Below are positions 8,583 through 17,598 of a DNA stretch of 64,000 bases, piece after piece. Source of the DNA: Streptomyces sp. NBC_00525 (GTDB taxonomy: Bacteria; Actinomycetota; Actinomycetes; Streptomycetales; Streptomycetaceae); NCBI RefSeq assembly GCF_036346595.1, contig NZ_CP107834.1:6014001-6078000 (forward strand), in the 5' to 3' direction. The number at the start of each line of letters is the position of its first letter. Position 1 is the stretch's first letter. The translations under genes were made by a program, and so were the position numbers. A model generated the notes under the pieces. That model was not told where the DNA came from. It worked only from the letters and a program-made list of their open reading frames with translations, and ran no database searches.

Positions 8583-11075
8583 GTGGTGGGTGGGATCACA
8601 CTGCTGGAGGACGAGCCGGGGGGACCGGGGGACGCCGACGAGGCGTCCGGGACCGCCCCGCCACCCTCCCCGCCGCCGCCCACCGCGCGCGAGACCGCCC
8701 CGGACGCCGCCGTTCCGGGCGGGCCGGACGGCGCGGCCGCGACGGACCCGCGCCGCGTCCGGCTGATCTTCGTCGGGCTGATGCTCACGCTCCTGCTCGC
8801 GGCGCTCGACCAGATGATCGTGGCGACCGCCCTGCCGAAGATCGTCGGCGAGCTGCACGGCCTGGAGAAGATGTCCTGGGCGGTCACCGCCTATCTGCTG
8901 GCCTCCACGATCGGGCTGCCGGTCTACGGAAAGCTCGGCGACCTCTTCGGGCGCAAGGGCGTCTTCCAGTTCGCCATCGTCGTCTTCGTCGTCGGCTCCG
9001 CACTGGCCGGCTGGTCCCGCACGATGGACCAGTTGATCGCCTTCCGGGCGCTCCAGGGCGTGGGCGGCGGCGGGCTGATGATCGGCGTGCAGGCGATCAT
9101 CGCGGACGTGGTCCCGCCCCGCGAACGCGGCCGGTTCATGGGCCTCATCGGCGCCGCCTTCGGCCTCGCCTCGGTGGCGGGACCGCTGCTCGGCGGCTTC
9201 TTCACCGACCACGCCTCCTGGCGCTGGTGCTTCTACATCAATGTGCCGTTCGGCCTGGTCACCCTCGCCGTGATCACCGTCGTCCTCAAACTGCCCCGGC
9301 CCACCGTGCGGCCCCGGCTCGACATCCTCGGCGCCGCGCTGCTGGCCGCCGCCTCCACCTGCCTCGTCCTGCTGACCAGCTGGGGCGGCACGGAGTACGC
9401 CTGGGACTCGGGCACCATCCTGGGACTGGGCGCCGGAGCCGCCGGAACGACTCTGCTGTTCGTGCTCGTCGAGCGGCGCGCGGCGGAACCGGTCATCCCG
9501 CTCCGGCTGTTCCGGGACTCCATCTTCAACGTCACCGCCCTGGTCGGCGCGGTCGTCGGCGTGGCCCTGTTCGGCGCGGCCAGCTATCTGCCGACCTTCC
9601 TCCAGATGGTCGACGGCGCCACCGCCACCGAGTCCGGGCTGCTGATGCTCCCCATGATGGGCGGCATCGTCGGCGCCTCCGTCGTCTCCGGCCAGCTCAT
9701 CTCCCGTACCGGGCGCTACCGCGTCTACCCGATCGCGGGCAGCGCGGTCTCCGCGGTGGGCATGTGGCTGCTGTCCCGGCTGGAGACCGACACCGGGCGC
9801 CTCGAATACAGCGTGGCGCAGGCGGTCCTCGGCCTCGGCATCGGGCTGGTCATGCCGGTACTCGTCCTCGCCGTGCAGAACTCCGTGCGCCCCGCCGACC
9901 TGGGCACCGCCACCAGCGCCAACAACTACTTCCGGCAGATCGGCGGCAGCGTCGGCGCCGCCGTCTTCGGCACCCTGTTCGCCGGACGGCTGGCCGACGC
10001 GCTCGCCGTACGGCTGCCCTCCGGAGCGGACCTGCCCGACCCGGAGTCGATCACCCCGCAACTGGTGCACGCGATGGACCCCGCGCTGCGGGACGCCTAC
10101 ATCCAGGCGTACGCCGACGCGATGCCCCGGATCTTCCTCTACCTCGTGCCGGTCCTCGTGCTCGGCCTCTTCTTCGCCTTCTTCCTCAAGGAGAAACCGC
10201 TGGTGTCCCACAGCCCGGAAACCACCGCAGCACCCGCCCCCGCCGCGGGCCCCGAGACCGCCGCCGAAACCGTCCCCATCCCCACCGCCCGCACCGACCA
10301 CGCCGCCGGCTACCTCTCCGGCGTCCCGGTCTCCGGCAGCGTCCAGCACTCCGACGGTACGAAGGTGCCGCGCGCCGCCCTCACCCTCATCGACGTCCAG
10401 GGCCGGCAGATCGGCCGGGGCGCCAGCGGCGAGGAGGGCCGGTACGCGCTCAGCGTGCCGGGCGCCGGATCGTACGTCCTGATCGCCGCGGCCGGCGGCC
10501 ACCAGCCCCAGGCCGTCAGCGTCACCGTGGGCGAACGCCCGGTCGAACTCGACGTGGTCCTCGGCGGTGCCGGCCGGCTCGCCGGGGCCGTCCTGACGGC
10601 GGACGGCGCGCCCGTGCGCGACGCGGCCGTCACCCTCACCGACGTACGCGGCGAGGTCGTCGCCTCGACCCGCAGCGGCCGCGAGGGCGGCTATGTGATC
10701 ACCGAACTGGTCGCCGGCGAGTACACCCTCGCCGCGTCCGCCCCGGCGTTCCGCCCCGCCGCGCTCCCGGTCAGCGTGCAGGCGGCCAGGGAGACCCGGC
10801 AGGACATCGAACTGGCCGGCGGCGCCGTGCTGCGCGGCATCGTACGGGCCGGCGGCGGGCGGCCCGTCGAGGACGCCCGCGTCACCCTGCTCGACGCGGC
10901 CGGCAACGTCGTCGACACCGTCACCACCGGCCCGGACGGCGCCTTCCGGTTCGTCGACCTCTCCACCGGCGAGTACACCGTGATCGCGGCCGGCTACCCG
11001 CCCGTCGCCACCGTCCTCCAGGTCGCCGGCGGCGGTCGCACCGAGCGGGACCTCCAGCTCGGACACGAAGACTGA
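8583..11075 (+). CDS. DHA2-family 14-TM efflux transporter with three C-terminal carboxypeptidase-regulatory-like domains
   Basis: 830 aa. Residues about 55-545 are an EmrB/QacA-type drug:H+ antiporter: the first helix carries [14 protein letters not shown], followed by [11 protein letters not shown] and about 14 hydrophobic segments. The region from about 578 to 825 adds three repeated beta-sandwich units of the CarboxypepD_reg type, each with a pattern like VTLxDxxG...DGxY/F...GEYTxxA. Ordinary family members end near 500-550 aa, so this tail is an added module. I cannot assign its side of the membrane with confidence. GTG 8583 follows GAGGGGAG; the next codon, GTG 8586, is an alternative. 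Upstream, TCGCA-cga-TGCGA near 8536-8548 could be a small operator. No TetR- or MarR-type regulator is adjacent. Confidence 0.88.
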   Translation: MVGGITLLEDEPGGPGDADEASGTAPPPSPPPPTARETAPDAAVPGGPDGAAATDPRRVRLIFVGLMLTLLLAALDQMIVATALPKIVGELHGLEKMSWAVTAYLLASTIGLPVYGKLGDLFGRKGVFQFAIVVFVVGSALAGWSRTMDQLIAFRALQGVGGGGLMIGVQAIIADVVPPRERGRFMGLIGAAFGLASVAGPLLGGFFTDHASWRWCFYINVPFGLVTLAVITVVLKLPRPTVRPRLDILGAALLAAASTCLVLLTSWGGTEYAWDSGTILGLGAGAAGTTLLFVLVERRAAEPVIPLRLFRDSIFNVTALVGAVVGVALFGAASYLPTFLQMVDGATATESGLLMLPMMGGIVGASVVSGQLISRTGRYRVYPIAGSAVSAVGMWLLSRLETDTGRLEYSVAQAVLGLGIGLVMPVLVLAVQNSVRPADLGTATSANNYFRQIGGSVGAAVFGTLFAGRLADALAVRLPSGADLPDPESITPQLVHAMDPALRDAYIQAYADAMPRIFLYLVPVLVLGLFFAFFLKEKPLVSHSPETTAAPAPAAGPETAAETVPIPTARTDHAAGYLSGVPVSGSVQHSDGTKVPRAALTLIDVQGRQIGRGASGEEGRYALSVPGAGSYVLIAAAGGHQPQAVSVTVGERPVELDVVLGGAGRLAGAVLTADGAPVRDAAVTLTDVRGEVVASTRSGREGGYVITELVAGEYTLAASAPAFRPAALPVSVQAARETRQDIELAGGAVLRGIVRAGGGRPVEDARVTLLDAAGNVVDTVTTGPDGAFRFVDLSTGEYTVIAAGYPPVATVLQVAGGGRTERDLQLGHED

Positions 11076-11098
11076 ACACCCCGGAAGCGAAGCGGCGT

Positions 11099-11123
11099 TG
11101 CGCCCCCCGACGCGCGGGGCGCA
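11099..11123 (+). terminator. Hairpin after the efflux gene
   Basis: An 8-bp stem (11099-11106 with 11116-11123) is followed by a second short hairpin, CCCC-TTCG-GGGG, at 11127-11138, whose UUCG tetraloop is unusually stable. Together they plausibly end transcription of the efflux gene. Confidence 0.5.
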
Positions 11124-11230
11124 CCACCCCTTCGGGGGATTGGGCCGATAACCGGCGGACGCCGGTCGCGGCCCCGTACCGTGGAGTCACGCGCCGCGGA
11201 ACGTCGCGGTGAGGAAGGAGCCTCCCCCTC

Positions 11231-13681
11231 ATGGACCTCGGTGTGCCGCCGCAGAGGACACCACAGCCGCGTGACGGCGCGGCGGGCCGGGTACCGCTCG
11301 CCGTGGTCGTCGTCGACACGGAGGGCCGTGTCTCGCACTGGTCGACCGGTGCGCGCAAGCTCTTCGGCGTCGCCCGCGAGGACGCGGTCGGCTGCCCGGC
11401 GGGCGAACTGCTGCCGGTATCCGGCGTGTTGGCCGCGCACGGCTCCCTTCCGGCGCCGGACGAGGAGTACGGTCCCGCGCTCGACGCTTCCCTCAGCGGG
11501 GACTTCGCCTACCCGGCGGCCGGCCGGGCCCGCGCCGACCGGCCCGGCAGCGAACGCACCGACGTGCTCTGGTGGGCCTATCCGCTCGTCGGACCCGGTC
11601 CGGAACGGCTACTGGTGCTCGCCGCCGACCACGCCCCGCTGCGCGGCACGGACGACGCGGGCCACCCGCGAGCCCGTACGGTCACGCCCGGATTCGCCCG
11701 GCACACCGACTTCCCCGGCTACCCGGAACTCTCCGCCCGGCTGCCGGAGATCCTGCCGAACATGAGCGTCCAGGAAGCCACCCGGATCGTCGCCCAGGTC
11801 CTCGAACTCGGCTACCCGGTCCTGGAGTTCAGCCACCACGAGCGCATCCCGGTCACCCCGGACTGGGGCGTGCCCAAGCGGGCCGGCGCCCTGCCCGTAC
11901 CGCAGGGCCCGCAGCGGGCCGACGGGACGGCGGCCCCGCGCACCGCGCCCCGGCCCGAGCTGGACCTCGAATACGCGGCGGTCCGCGAACGGCTGGAGTT
12001 CCTCAACGAGGTCAGCGGCCGCATCGGCACCTCGCTCGACCTCGAACGCACCATCCGCGAGGTCACCAGCGCCGCCGTCCCCCGCTTCACCGACTTCGCG
12101 GGCACGCATCTGCGCGCCGCCGTCCTCGCCGGCGAGGGCTTCCCGGACGGACCGCCCGACGTCACCACCATCTGGCACCGCGTCTGGGTCGAGCACAACG
12201 ACGAACCGGGCCGCTGGGACGACACCGTGCCGGTGGGCGAGTCCATCGCCTTCCCCGAGCACACCCCGTTCTTCCAGTGCATGGTCACCGGCGAACCCGT
12301 CATCGTGCCCTACGTCAGCGAGGAGCTGAGCAACCGGATCTCCGGCGAGTTCGAGAAGCGGGACCTGCGCCCGCTGATCACCCACCGCTCGCTGCTCATC
12401 GTGCCGCTCAAGGCGCGCGACGTGGTCCTCGGCTTCATGGTCCTGATGCGCCGCCCCGGCCGCGAGCAGTTCGACGACATGGACCGCACCACCGGCGCCG
12501 AACTCGCCGCCCGCGCCGGGCTCGTCCTGGACAACGCCCGCATGTACACCTACCAGGAGAACGTCGCCGACACGCTCCAGGACAGCATGCTGCCCACCGT
12601 CGAACCGCGCATGGCCGGCTGCGACATCGCCACCCGCTATCTGCCCGGCACCCGCCTCGGCCGGATCGGCGGCGACTGGTTCGACTCCGTGAAGCTGCCC
12701 GGCTCGCGCACCGCGCTGGTCGTCGGTGACGTGATGGGCCACGGCCTCAACTCGGCGGCGATGATGGGCCAGCTGCGGACCGCCGTGCTGACCATGGCCA
12801 CCATGGAGCTGCCGCCCGCCCAGCTCCTGCGCAACCTCGACGACCTCGCGCAGCGCCTCGGCGAGCAGTACCTCGCGACCTGCCTGTACGCGGTCTACGA
12901 CCCGATCGCTGGCGAGGTGCAGATCGCCAACGCCGGTCACATCCCGCCCGTGCTGGTCCGCGCGGAGGACGGCCGCGCCGAACTCCTCGACCTGCCGACC
13001 GGGGCGCCCATCGGCGTCGGCGGCGTCGCCTTCGAGACCGCCACCGTACGGGTGCGCCCCGGCGACCGGCTGATCCTGTGCACGGACGGCCTGGTCGAGG
13101 TGCGCGGCCAGGACATCGGCGCCGGGATCGCCGCGCTCTGCGCCTCCGCCGCCCATCCCGCCGCCTCGATGGACGACGCCTGCGACACCATCATCCGCGC
13201 CCTGAACCCCACCGGGGGCCGCAAGGACGACGTCGCCCTGCTGATGGCCCGGCTCAACGGCATCGCGGACGAGGACGTCGCCGAGTGGCAGCTCGCCCTC
13301 GACCCGCGCGAGGTCTCCCGCGCCCGCCGCCTGGTGCGCGGCAAGCTGCTCGACTGGGAGCTGCCGGACGCCGTGGAGGCGGCCGAACTGATGGTCAGCG
13401 AGCTGGTGACCAACGCCTTCAAGCACAGCCGCACCCATCACATCGGCCTCCGGCTGGTCCGCACCGACGCGCTGCTGTGCGAGGTCAGCGACGACGAGCC
13501 CGCCCCCGCCTCCCTCCTCGGCGTCACCGAGAACGACGAGGGCGGCCGGGGACTCGTCCTGGTGAGCAGCCTCGCCCGCGAGTGGGGCACCAGCGGCACC
13601 GCGCGCGGCAAGACCGTCTGGTTCGAACTGGCCCTGCCCCGCGACCCGCGCAGACTGCGGCGCCGGCCCAACAGCCGCTGA
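11231..13681 (+). CDS. PAS-GAF-SpoIIE phosphatase-HATPase signalling protein
   Basis: 816 aa. In order: a PAS-like sensor (about 15-75), a GAF domain (about 250-430), a SpoIIE-type PP2C phosphatase (about 440-660) with metal-binding aspartates in GGDWFD and GDVMGHG, and a C-terminal RsbW-like HATPase (about 680-810) with the N-box ELVTNAFKHS and the GGRGLVLV loop. Such Streptomyces proteins control anti-sigma/anti-anti-sigma partner switching: the phosphatase dephosphorylates an antagonist and the kinase-like domain may phosphorylate or bind one. The target is not encoded nearby. ATG 11231 is preceded by GGAAGGAG. No transmembrane segment is evident, so it is probably cytoplasmic, sensing a ligand or redox state through PAS/GAF. 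Confidence 0.88.
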   Translation: MDLGVPPQRTPQPRDGAAGRVPLAVVVVDTEGRVSHWSTGARKLFGVAREDAVGCPAGELLPVSGVLAAHGSLPAPDEEYGPALDASLSGDFAYPAAGRARADRPGSERTDVLWWAYPLVGPGPERLLVLAADHAPLRGTDDAGHPRARTVTPGFARHTDFPGYPELSARLPEILPNMSVQEATRIVAQVLELGYPVLEFSHHERIPVTPDWGVPKRAGALPVPQGPQRADGTAAPRTAPRPELDLEYAAVRERLEFLNEVSGRIGTSLDLERTIREVTSAAVPRFTDFAGTHLRAAVLAGEGFPDGPPDVTTIWHRVWVEHNDEPGRWDDTVPVGESIAFPEHTPFFQCMVTGEPVIVPYVSEELSNRISGEFEKRDLRPLITHRSLLIVPLKARDVVLGFMVLMRRPGREQFDDMDRTTGAELAARAGLVLDNARMYTYQENVADTLQDSMLPTVEPRMAGCDIATRYLPGTRLGRIGGDWFDSVKLPGSRTALVVGDVMGHGLNSAAMMGQLRTAVLTMATMELPPAQLLRNLDDLAQRLGEQYLATCLYAVYDPIAGEVQIANAGHIPPVLVRAEDGRAELLDLPTGAPIGVGGVAFETATVRVRPGDRLILCTDGLVEVRGQDIGAGIAALCASAAHPAASMDDACDTIIRALNPTGGRKDDVALLMARLNGIADEDVAEWQLALDPREVSRARRLVRGKLLDWELPDAVEAAELMVSELVTNAFKHSRTHHIGLRLVRTDALLCEVSDDEPAPASLLGVTENDEGGRGLVLVSSLAREWGTSGTARGKTVWFELALPRDPRRLRRRPNSR

Positions 13682-13793
13682 CGAAAGGGAGATCGCCCCT
13701 CATTTCGGTCCCGCACCCTTGCCCCGGAGCCCCTTTGGGCAGTAGTCCGTGGCTGAGCAGATCAGGCAGGTACGACGGGACTCGGGAGTACGC

Positions 13794-14513
13794 ATGGGTG
13801 TGTCACAGCAATACCGCGAGGCGTGGGAGGGCTACTGGGCGGCCACGTCCGACGAGCCGGGCGAGGCGATCTGGGACGCCGTCGCGGACCTGAGCGCCGT
13901 CCCGCACAGCAGGCTGCTCCTGCCGTACGCGGACACCACGCTGCCCGTCGTGGACCTCGGCTGCGGCAGCGGTACGCAGACCCGCCACCTCGCCACGCTC
14001 TTCCCCCGCGCGATCGGGGTGGACCTCTCGTACGCGGCGGTCGAGCACGCCCGCAAGGCGGACACCGGGCAGGTCGCCGAATTCGAACGGCTCGACCTCA
14101 CCGACTCCGACGCCGTGCGCGCCCTGCACGAGCGGATCGGCGACACCAATGTGTACATGCGGGCGGTGATCCACCAGAGCGACCCCGAGGCACGTCCGGC
14201 CGTCGCCGCCGCCGTGGCCACCCTGCTGGGCGAACGCGGCCGGGCCTTCGTCGTCGAGCTGACCCCCGCCTCCAAGGACGTGCTGCGACGCGCCTCCCAG
14301 GGGCCGGACGGGCCGGGGCCGAAGCTGCGCCGGGTCCTCGAACACGGGCTCAAGCCGGCGAGCGCCACCGAGCAGGAGGTGCCCGAGCTGCTGAAGGCGG
14401 CCGGACTCACCACGCTGGACAGTGGCGAAACGGTCCTGCCGCAGACGGAGAACCTGCCGGACGGCACCCGGATCGACCTGCCGGCGAGGTGGTTCGTCCT
14501 GGCCGCGGGCTGA
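13794..14513 (+). CDS. Class I SAM-dependent methyltransferase, substrate unknown
   Basis: 239 aa. SAM motif I, VVDLGCGSGTQT, is at about 52-63 and the acidic motif II loop is GVDLSYAAVEHARK. The C-terminal half does not resemble a methyltransferase subfamily I can name. ATG 13794 has GGGAG upstream; the in-frame GTG 13749 would add 15 residues and has no better signal. It follows the SpoIIE gene after 112 bp and ends before a convergent hairpin, so it may be read alone or from the upstream promoter. Confidence 0.78.
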   Translation: MGVSQQYREAWEGYWAATSDEPGEAIWDAVADLSAVPHSRLLLPYADTTLPVVDLGCGSGTQTRHLATLFPRAIGVDLSYAAVEHARKADTGQVAEFERLDLTDSDAVRALHERIGDTNVYMRAVIHQSDPEARPAVAAAVATLLGERGRAFVVELTPASKDVLRRASQGPDGPGPKLRRVLEHGLKPASATEQEVPELLKAAGLTTLDSGETVLPQTENLPDGTRIDLPARWFVLAAG

Positions 14514-14534
14514 CCGGGACGGGACGTGACCGGG

Positions 14535-14569
14535 GGAGGGGCGGGCCCACGCCGTGGAACCGCCCCTCC
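14535..14569. terminator. Bidirectional hairpin between convergent genes
   Basis: A 10-bp stem (14535-14544 with 14560-14569) encloses a second small hairpin, CCAC-gcc-GTGG. It lies between the stop codons of the methyltransferase (plus) and the LysR regulator (minus). Confidence 0.6.
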
Positions 14570-14583
14570 GCCCCGCCTCCCGG

Positions 14584-15525
14584 TCAGCCCCCGCCCTCCG
14601 CCGCGCCGTCCTCCTCGCGCAGCAGCGCCATGAGCGCCCGAGCCCCCGGACTCATCGCCCGCGCCTCCGGGAGCACCACCGAACTCTCGTAGTACGGCAC
14701 CTCCGCCCCGCACCCCGCCCCGGCACCGCACGCCTCACCCGCCCCGTCGAGCCGCACCACCGCCAGCCCGCGCGCCTCCGGCTTGCGCGAGAAGTGGTGG
14801 GGGACGAGCGCGATGCCCAGCCGCTCCCGGACCAGTTCCAACAGGCTGTGTACGTCGGTCACCTCCAGGGCCACCGTGCGCCGCACCCCCGCCGCCGCGA
14901 ACGCCGCGTCGGCCGCCCGGCGCGGCCCGAAGTCCGGGTGGAAGTCGATGAACGGCTCACCGGCCGGCTCCGCCCACCCCGCCCGGCCCGCCGCCGCCAG
15001 CCGGTGGTCCGGCGCACACAGCAGCACCAGGGGCTCGCGGGCCAGCGGCACCAGCTCCCCGCGCCAGCCCGCCCGGTCCACCGTCGCGGCGAAGGCGATG
15101 TCCAGCCGGCCGCCCGCCACCCCGTCCACCAGCCGCGCCGTGCCCTCCTGGCGCAGCCGGATGTCCATGTGCGGGTGCGCCCGATGGAAGGCGGCCAGCA
15201 GCCGGGGCAGCCGCAGCCCGGCCACGCACTGCTCCACCCCCACCGACAGGGTGCCGCGCAGCAGCCCCCGTACCGCGTCCACCGCCTCCTTCGCGGCCCG
15301 CACCCCGGCCAGGGTCCGTTCGGCCTCGACCAGCAGAGCGCGCCCCGCCTCGGTCAGCCGTACGCTGCGCGTGGTCCGGCTGAACAGCGGCGTCCGCAGC
15401 TCCTGCTCCAGCGCCCGCACGGAGGCGGAGAGACCCGACTGCGAGACGGCGACCCGCTCCGCCGCCCGAGTGAAATGCCGTTCCTCGGCAACGGCCACGA
15501 AATGTTCCAGCTGGCGCAACTCCAT
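14584..15525 (-). CDS. LysR-family regulator, divergent from an aldo/keto reductase
   Basis: 313 aa. An N-terminal winged HTH (MELRQLEHFVAVAEERHFTRAAE, about 1-60) is followed by a periplasmic-binding-protein-like effector domain, the standard LysR layout. It probably controls the divergent aldo/keto reductase gene at 15659 and itself. A dyad of the T-N11-A type, ATTGAG-N11-CTGAAT, lies at 15527-15549, directly against the start codon. ATG 15525 is chosen because family members begin at MELRQL; upstream in-frame codons would add an unrelated, Arg-rich leader. Its own mRNA would have almost no leader, because the binding site nearly touches the ATG. Confidence 0.88.
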   Translation of the reverse strand: MELRQLEHFVAVAEERHFTRAAERVAVSQSGLSASVRALEQELRTPLFSRTTRSVRLTEAGRALLVEAERTLAGVRAAKEAVDAVRGLLRGTLSVGVEQCVAGLRLPRLLAAFHRAHPHMDIRLRQEGTARLVDGVAGGRLDIAFAATVDRAGWRGELVPLAREPLVLLCAPDHRLAAAGRAGWAEPAGEPFIDFHPDFGPRRAADAAFAAAGVRRTVALEVTDVHSLLELVRERLGIALVPHHFSRKPEARGLAVVRLDGAGEACGAGAGCGAEVPYYESSVVLPEARAMSPGARALMALLREEDGAAEGGG

Positions 15526-15526
15526 G

Positions 15527-15549
15527 ATTGAGAACTCTAGGCACTGAAT
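15527..15549. promoter_or_regulatory. Candidate LysR binding site (T-N11-A dyad)
   Basis: ATTGAG, 11 nt, CTGAAT. The arms pair at five of six positions (ATT-AG with CT-AAT). It lies in the divergent intergenic region between the LysR gene and the aldo/keto reductase gene, as expected for autoregulation combined with control of the neighbour. Confidence 0.5.
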
Positions 15550-15658
15550 CCAAGCGGAATCTCCTGTTGGACCGCTGGATCGAAGTGAGCGAGCCTGGGA
15601 GCGGCGCCCGTACCCCCGTCCGGGCGAATCCGGAACGTCTCTCCCCGTGGAGCCCCGC

Positions 15659-16663
15659 ATGTACATCCCGTCCGCCGACCGCTACGACCACATGCCCTAC
15701 CGGCGCACCGGGCGCAGCGGCCTCAAGCTGCCCGCGCTCTCGCTCGGCCTGTGGCACAACTTCGGCGGGGACCGGACACCGCAGCGACAGGGCGAGATCC
15801 TGCGCCGCGCCTTCGACCTGGGCATCACCCACTTCGACCTGGCCAACAACTACGGCCCGCCGCCCGGCTCCGCCGAGACCGCGATGGGCCGGGCGCTCGC
15901 CACGGACTTCGCCGCCCACCGGGACGAGATCGTCGTCTCCACCAAGGCCGGCTACCTCATGTGGGACGGCCCGTACGGCGAGTGGGGCTCGCGCAAGAAC
16001 CTGCTGGCCTCGCTGGACCAGAGCCTGACCCGGCTCGGCCTGGACTACGTCGACATCTTCTACTCGCACCGGCCCGACCCCGAGACCCCGCTCGAAGAGA
16101 CCATGGGAGCGCTCGACGCGGCGGTGCGCCAGGGCAAGGCGCTCTACGTCGGCGTCTCCAACTACTCACCCGAGCAGACCCGCGAGGCCGCCCGCATCCT
16201 CAAGGACCTGGGCACCCCGCTCCTCATCCACCAGCCGCGCTACTCGATGCTCGACCGCCGGCCGGAGGAGGAGGGGCTGCTCACCGCCCTGGACGAGCTG
16301 GGCATCGGCTCCATCGCCTACTCGCCGCTGGAGCAGGGCATCCTCACCGACCGCTACCTCGACGGCATCCCGGAGGACTCCCGTGCCGCCGGCAGCAGCC
16401 CGTTCCTGTCGGCCGAAGCGGTCACGCCGGACCTGCTGTCCCGGCTGCGCGAGCTGAACGGACTCGCCGCCGCGCGCGGCCAGTCGCTCGCCCAGCTGGC
16501 GCTGGCCTGGGTGCTGCGCGGCGGCCGCGTCACCTCCGCGGTGGTCGGCGCGAGCAGCGTCGCCCAGCTGGAGAACAACGTCGCCGCCGTCGGCAACCTG
16601 GACTTCGACGACAGCGAACTCGCCCGGATCGAGAAGCTCCTGAAGGGCGCCCGGCGCGGCTGA
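15659..16663 (+). CDS. Aldo/keto reductase, YghZ (L-glyceraldehyde-3-phosphate reductase) type
   Basis: 334 aa. NADPH-dependent carbonyl reductase with a TIM-barrel fold. The catalytic tetrad is visible: Asp and Tyr in FDLANNYG, Lys in STKAGY, and His in YSHRPD. YGPPPGSAE after the Tyr is characteristic of the YghZ/AKR14 group, which reduces L-glyceraldehyde 3-phosphate and other aldehydes such as methylglyoxal. ATG 15659 has GGAG 6 nt upstream; an in-frame GTG lies at 15647. Divergence from a LysR gene suggests induction by a carbonyl compound, which is inference. A hairpin at 16686-16719 follows. Confidence 0.88.
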   Translation: MYIPSADRYDHMPYRRTGRSGLKLPALSLGLWHNFGGDRTPQRQGEILRRAFDLGITHFDLANNYGPPPGSAETAMGRALATDFAAHRDEIVVSTKAGYLMWDGPYGEWGSRKNLLASLDQSLTRLGLDYVDIFYSHRPDPETPLEETMGALDAAVRQGKALYVGVSNYSPEQTREAARILKDLGTPLLIHQPRYSMLDRRPEEEGLLTALDELGIGSIAYSPLEQGILTDRYLDGIPEDSRAAGSSPFLSAEAVTPDLLSRLRELNGLAAARGQSLAQLALAWVLRGGRVTSAVVGASSVAQLENNVAAVGNLDFDDSELARIEKLLKGARRG

Positions 16664-16685
16664 CATCCCGCCGCACCGACCGCCG

Positions 16686-16719
16686 GGGGACGCCACTGGA
16701 CTGAACCTGTGGCGTCCCC
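16686..16719 (+). terminator. Hairpin terminator after the aldo/keto reductase
   Basis: An 11-bp perfect stem (16686-16696 with 16709-16719) and a 12-nt loop lie 22 nt after the stop codon. They separate the reductase from the peptidase operon. Confidence 0.65.
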
Positions 16720-16764
16720 GACAGCCCTGGCCCGCGCGTTCCCCGGCGCGTACCGTGTGGCCGC

Positions 16765-17598
16765 ATGAAGATCCTCGTCAGCGCCGACATGGAAGGCGCC
16801 ACCGGCGTGACCTGGCCGGCGGACGTGCTGCCCGGCACCCCGCAGTGGGAGCGGTGCCGCTCCCTGTTCACCTCCGACGTCAACGCCGCCGCCCTCGGCT
16901 TCTACGACGGCGGAGCGGACGAGGTGCTGATCAACGAGGCCCACTGGTCCATGCGCAACCTGCTCATCGAACGCATGGACGAGCGCGTCCAGATGCTCAC
17001 CGGCAAGCACAAGTCGCTCAGCATGGTCGAGGGCATCCAGCACGGCGACGTGGACGCCATCGCCTTCGTCGGCTACCACACCGGCGCCGGTACGGAGGGC
17101 GTCCTCGCCCACACCTACCTCGCCAACTCCATCACCGGCGTCTGGCTGAACGGCGTACGCGCCAGTGAGGGCCTGCTCAACGCCCATGTCGCCGCCGAGT
17201 ACGGCGTGCCCGTCGTCCTGGTCACCGGGGACGACCTGACCTGCGCCGACGCCCGGGGGTACGCCCCCGACGCGCAGAAGGTCGCCGTCAAGGACCATGT
17301 GTCGCGGTACGCGGCCGTCTGCCGCACCCCCGCCAGGACCGCAGCCGACATCCGGGCCGCCGCCGCCCGCGCCGTACCGCTGGCCGGCCGGTACACCCCG
17401 GTCGAGGCCGGGCCGTTCACCGTGGAGCTGGAGTTCGACGCCGAACACCTCGGCGCGGCGGCCACCGTCGTCCCCGGCGTCGCCCCGAGCGGCGAGAGGC
17501 GGGTCTCCTACACCAGCGCGACGATGTACGAAGGTATCCGCACGTTCAAAGCGGTGACGACGATCGTGTCGTCCGCCGTGGAGGAGCAGTATGGCTGA
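16765..17598 (+). CDS. M55 family D-aminopeptidase (DppA-like)
   Basis: 277 aa, first gene of a four-peptidase operon. The N terminus carries the M55 zinc signature SADMEG (residues 7-12), followed by His in NEAHW and in GYHTGAG. DppA of Bacillus removes N-terminal D-amino acids (preferring D-Ala) from short peptides and forms a decamer; this homologue probably does similar work in the cytoplasm, as no signal peptide is seen. There is no ribosome-binding site, but TACCGT at 16751-16756 lies 8 nt before ATG 16765, which fits a leaderless transcript. It overlaps the next gene by 8 bp, so the two are translationally coupled. Confidence 0.88.
   Translation: MKILVSADMEGATGVTWPADVLPGTPQWERCRSLFTSDVNAAALGFYDGGADEVLINEAHWSMRNLLIERMDERVQMLTGKHKSLSMVEGIQHGDVDAIAFVGYHTGAGTEGVLAHTYLANSITGVWLNGVRASEGLLNAHVAAEYGVPVVLVTGDDLTCADARGYAPDAQKVAVKDHVSRYAAVCRTPARTAADIRAAAARAVPLAGRYTPVEAGPFTVELEFDAEHLGAAATVVPGVAPSGERRVSYTSATMYEGIRTFKAVTTIVSSAVEEQYG

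Noticed and set aside
8529..11066. A long minus-strand frame opposite the efflux gene
   Set aside because: It has only low-complexity Gly/Asp/Glu/Ala residues; the plus strand is unambiguous.
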